Part shown: positions 5,657 through 7,296 of the stretch, piece after piece | How the letters are laid out: each line of letters starts with the position of its first letter | Position numbering within the stretch: position 1 is the first letter of the stretch | Assembly: GCA_014305015.1 (NCBI GenBank) | Contig: JACRUB010000154.1 | Location: forward strand, 1-7,296 | Length of the DNA stretch: 7,296 bases | Source of the DNA: Vulcanimicrobiota bacterium | GTDB taxonomy: Bacteria; Vulcanimicrobiota; Vulcanimicrobiia; Vulcanimicrobiales; Vulcanimicrobiaceae | Direction: 5' to 3' | Notes under the pieces: model-generated | Seen by the model: only the letters and a program-made list of their open reading frames with translations | Told to the model about the DNA's origin: nothing | The model's database searches: none | Program-made: the position numbers and the translations under genes

Positions 5657-5844
5657 TACCGGTGTGCCAGCCAGTCGCGGAACGCGGGAAAGGTGGCGAT
5701 CAGAATCATCAGCACGATGAAGATCGCCAAGAACGTACGCCGGGGATCGCGCGGCCGCTTGGGCGGCTTAGGCCGCCGCAGCGGAATCGGTTTCTTGTCC
5801 CGGAGTTCGGTGTTGATCCCGGAGGGGAAACTCGGCAAAGACAT
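5656..5844 (-). CDS. Small single-pass membrane protein (62 aa)
   Basis: Unrecognised family. The N-terminal half is proline- and arginine/lysine-rich (PLRRPKPPKRPRDPRR, about 21-36). It is followed by one hydrophobic segment of about 18 residues (FLAIFIVLMILIATFPAF, 38-55) and a short tail DWLAHR. By the positive-inside rule the basic N-terminus should face the cytoplasm. It is supported as a real gene because its stop shares one base with the PilZ ATG and its ATG lies 2 bp after the stop of the upstream beta-propeller gene. No strong ribosome-binding site is visible, so it is probably translated by coupling. It could be a membrane partner or anchor for the PilZ protein or an accessory for the upstream exported protein; neither is shown by sequence. 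Confidence 0.7.
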   Translation of the reverse strand: MSLPSFPSGINTELRDKKPIPLRRPKPPKRPRDPRRTFLAIFIVLMILIATFPAFRDWLAHR

Positions 5845-5846
5845 CG

Positions 5847-7296
5847 TTATTTACTGACGCTCACCGTGCCGTCGATCGGCTTTTGTCCGGCTGCTTGGAG
5901 CTCCGATGAGAGCGGCACAAGCGTTTCCGCAATGTAGTCGTTGTACTGCTTCATTACTGCCGCGTATTCAAGGTCGAATCGATGTGTGAACTCGAGCACA
6001 GCCGCCGTAGGCGCGGCTTGCGATCCGAATCCCCCGGCCGGCACGTCTTCGCGCAACTGCCCGGGATACTGAATCGAATCTTCATCGTTGTGATAATTCG
6101 CGGTGAACTCATTGAAGATTCGCTCGCGCGCTTTGAGTGCGTCCGCGACCTTCGCGGCAAGCGCGGTATTCCCGGTGCTCGTCAATGCGCTACTTGCGAC
6201 ATCGAGCGATTTCTTCTGCGCATCGAGATTGTTGAGCACGACGTTGACTTGTCCGCCGACGCGCAGATATTTTTTCGTAAACGCGTATCCTGCTCGCGCT
6301 TCGGCCGGAAGGTACGGAACTTTGGGATTGGGCATCACGACGAAAGGCTGAGTGTACGTGTGCCCGTCCAAGACAATGCGCGCTGAGTAGTTGCCCGGGA
6401 GAACAGTCGCACCCACCAGCGGTCCGCGATAGTCGGCTTTTGCTGCGCCCATCCAGCGCGGTCCGCCGTCTTCACGGAAATCCCACGTTACTCGATTGAT
6501 GCCGGCAACGTTTGTCACCGCCGGCACAACGGGTTCCGTCTCGTCCCCTTCGGGCTTGCGGTTGACGATATGCCGGATTATGTGTCCCGAGGAGTCCAGA
6601 ATTTGAACTTCCGCTGCGCTTGAGAGCGGTTTTGCCAGATAGAAATTGATGATCGCGCCGCCCGGCGGATTCTTGCCGCTAAAGCGCGTGTAGAGCCCTT
6701 CGTCTTCGCTATGGTATGCGTACTGGTACGCAGGACGAATCGGAAAGAGCATGGTGCCGCGCGCCTGCGCTTGCGGCAGATCTTGCAGGGGGCGAATGTC
6801 ATCGAGAATCCAAAGCGCGCGGCCGTGCGTCGCGATCGCTAGGTCGTTGAACTGCGGCTGGATGTGGATGTCGCGCACCGAGACCGTTGGCAAATTGAGT
6901 TTGAAATCTTTCCAGGTTGCTCCGCCGTCGTAGGAAATCCACAGACCGTTTTCGGTGCCGGCATAGAGTAACTTGCGGTTGCGCGGGTCCGGTCGAACCG
7001 TGCGAACGTACTGGTTATCGGGCAGTCCGCCCGTTTGTTTGGTCCACGTTCCTCCGAAATTGTGCGTCACATAAAGATACGGCGCATAGTCGCCCGAGCG
7101 GTGACGGTCGGCAATTGCGTATGCTGTGGCAGCATCAAAGGGCGAAGGCGCGACCGTTTCAATTCGTGCAAACGGCGGAACGCCCGGAAGTTGGGGCTTC
7201 ATCCAATGGCCGCCGCCGTCTCGCGTTAATGCAACGATGCCGTCATCGGTGCCGACCCAGATTTGATTGTTCTTGACCGGCGAGCCTTCGATATCC
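5847..7296 (-). CDS. BNR/sortilin-type beta-propeller glycosyl-hydrolase-like protein, C-terminal part
   Basis: The frame stays open to the right edge, so this is the 3' part of a larger gene: 482 residues are visible, while the family often runs to about 1000. Numbering starts at the first full codon at the edge. Beta-propeller repeats with Asp-box-like motifs are seen at IWVGTDDG (12-19) with TRDGGGHW (24-31). They recur at THNFGGTW (77-84) and LYAGTENGLW (110-119) with SYDGGATW (121-128). THGRALWILDD (156-166) closes the propeller as in VPS10/sortilin-like bacterial proteins often annotated 'glycosyl hydrolase'. A beta-rich domain follows, including NRVTWDFREDGG and LPGNYSARIVLDG, then a helical C-terminal region ending VSVSK. 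Such proteins are usually exported; the signal peptide would lie outside the window. The ATG at 7202 is internal, not the start: conserved propeller sequence continues upstream of it. It heads the visible operon with the 62-aa and PilZ genes. Catalysis is unproven for this family. Confidence 0.88.
   Translation of the reverse strand, partial: DIEGSPVKNNQIWVGTDDGIVALTRDGGGHWMKPQLPGVPPFARIETVAPSPFDAATAYAIADRHRSGDYAPYLYVTHNFGGTWTKQTGGLPDNQYVRTVRPDPRNRKLLYAGTENGLWISYDGGATWKDFKLNLPTVSVRDIHIQPQFNDLAIATHGRALWILDDIRPLQDLPQAQARGTMLFPIRPAYQYAYHSEDEGLYTRFSGKNPPGGAIINFYLAKPLSSAAEVQILDSSGHIIRHIVNRKPEGDETEPVVPAVTNVAGINRVTWDFREDGGPRWMGAAKADYRGPLVGATVLPGNYSARIVLDGHTYTQPFVVMPNPKVPYLPAEARAGYAFTKKYLRVGGQVNVVLNNLDAQKKSLDVASSALTSTGNTALAAKVADALKARERIFNEFTANYHNDEDSIQYPGQLREDVPAGGFGSQAAPTAAVLEFTHRFDLEYAAVMKQYNDYIAETLVPLSSELQAAGQKPIDGTVSVSK

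Noticed and set aside
5982..6386. Plus-strand open frame of 134 aa opposite the beta-propeller gene
   Set aside because: The minus-strand frame has clear family sequence; this one has shadow composition and no motif.

Overview
The window looks like ordinary chromosomal DNA from a fairly GC-rich bacterium (judged by eye; not computed). There are seven recognisable protein genes plus one small membrane-protein gene, tightly packed on both strands. No RNA gene, insertion sequence, CRISPR array or origin is visible. Nothing fixes the taxon. The gene content (selenoneine genes, XdhC/MocA, a long BNR-repeat protein, PilZ) would suit an environmental soil-type lineage, but that is a guess.

Left part (1-1353): a selenoneine biosynthesis pair. 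The 5' portion of senA (selenoneine synthase, DinB/FGE type, minus strand, running off the left edge) faces away from senB (selenosugar synthase, plus strand). The two 5' ends overlap. The third gene of the pathway, senC/selD for selenophosphate, is not in the window.

Middle left (1338-2853): two molybdenum-cofactor accessory genes. An xdhC/coxI-type maturation factor (minus) overlaps the 3' end of senB. A MocA-like molybdopterin nucleotidyltransferase (plus) is divergent from it across a 31-bp gap. No molybdenum hydroxylase structural gene is present.

Spacer (2854-3247): the only gene-free stretch over 300 bases. It holds a perfect 16-bp palindrome just after the mocA-like stop, an 8-bp inverted repeat, two small hairpins, a possible decayed coding remnant and one candidate -10 box.

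Middle right (3248-4812): two exported proteins on the plus strand: a secreted protein of unknown function, then an alpha/beta-hydrolase of the esterase D family. The esterase gene follows closely and lacks an ordinary start codon for its full signal peptide.

Right part (4817-7296, minus strand): a three-gene run read from the right edge. It comprises the C-terminal part of a large BNR/sortilin-type beta-propeller protein, a 62-residue single-pass membrane protein, and a tandem PilZ protein (probable c-di-GMP receptor). Stops and starts are 2 bp apart or overlapping, so they are very likely one operon. It ends tail-to-tail with the esterase gene, with only 4 bp between the stops.
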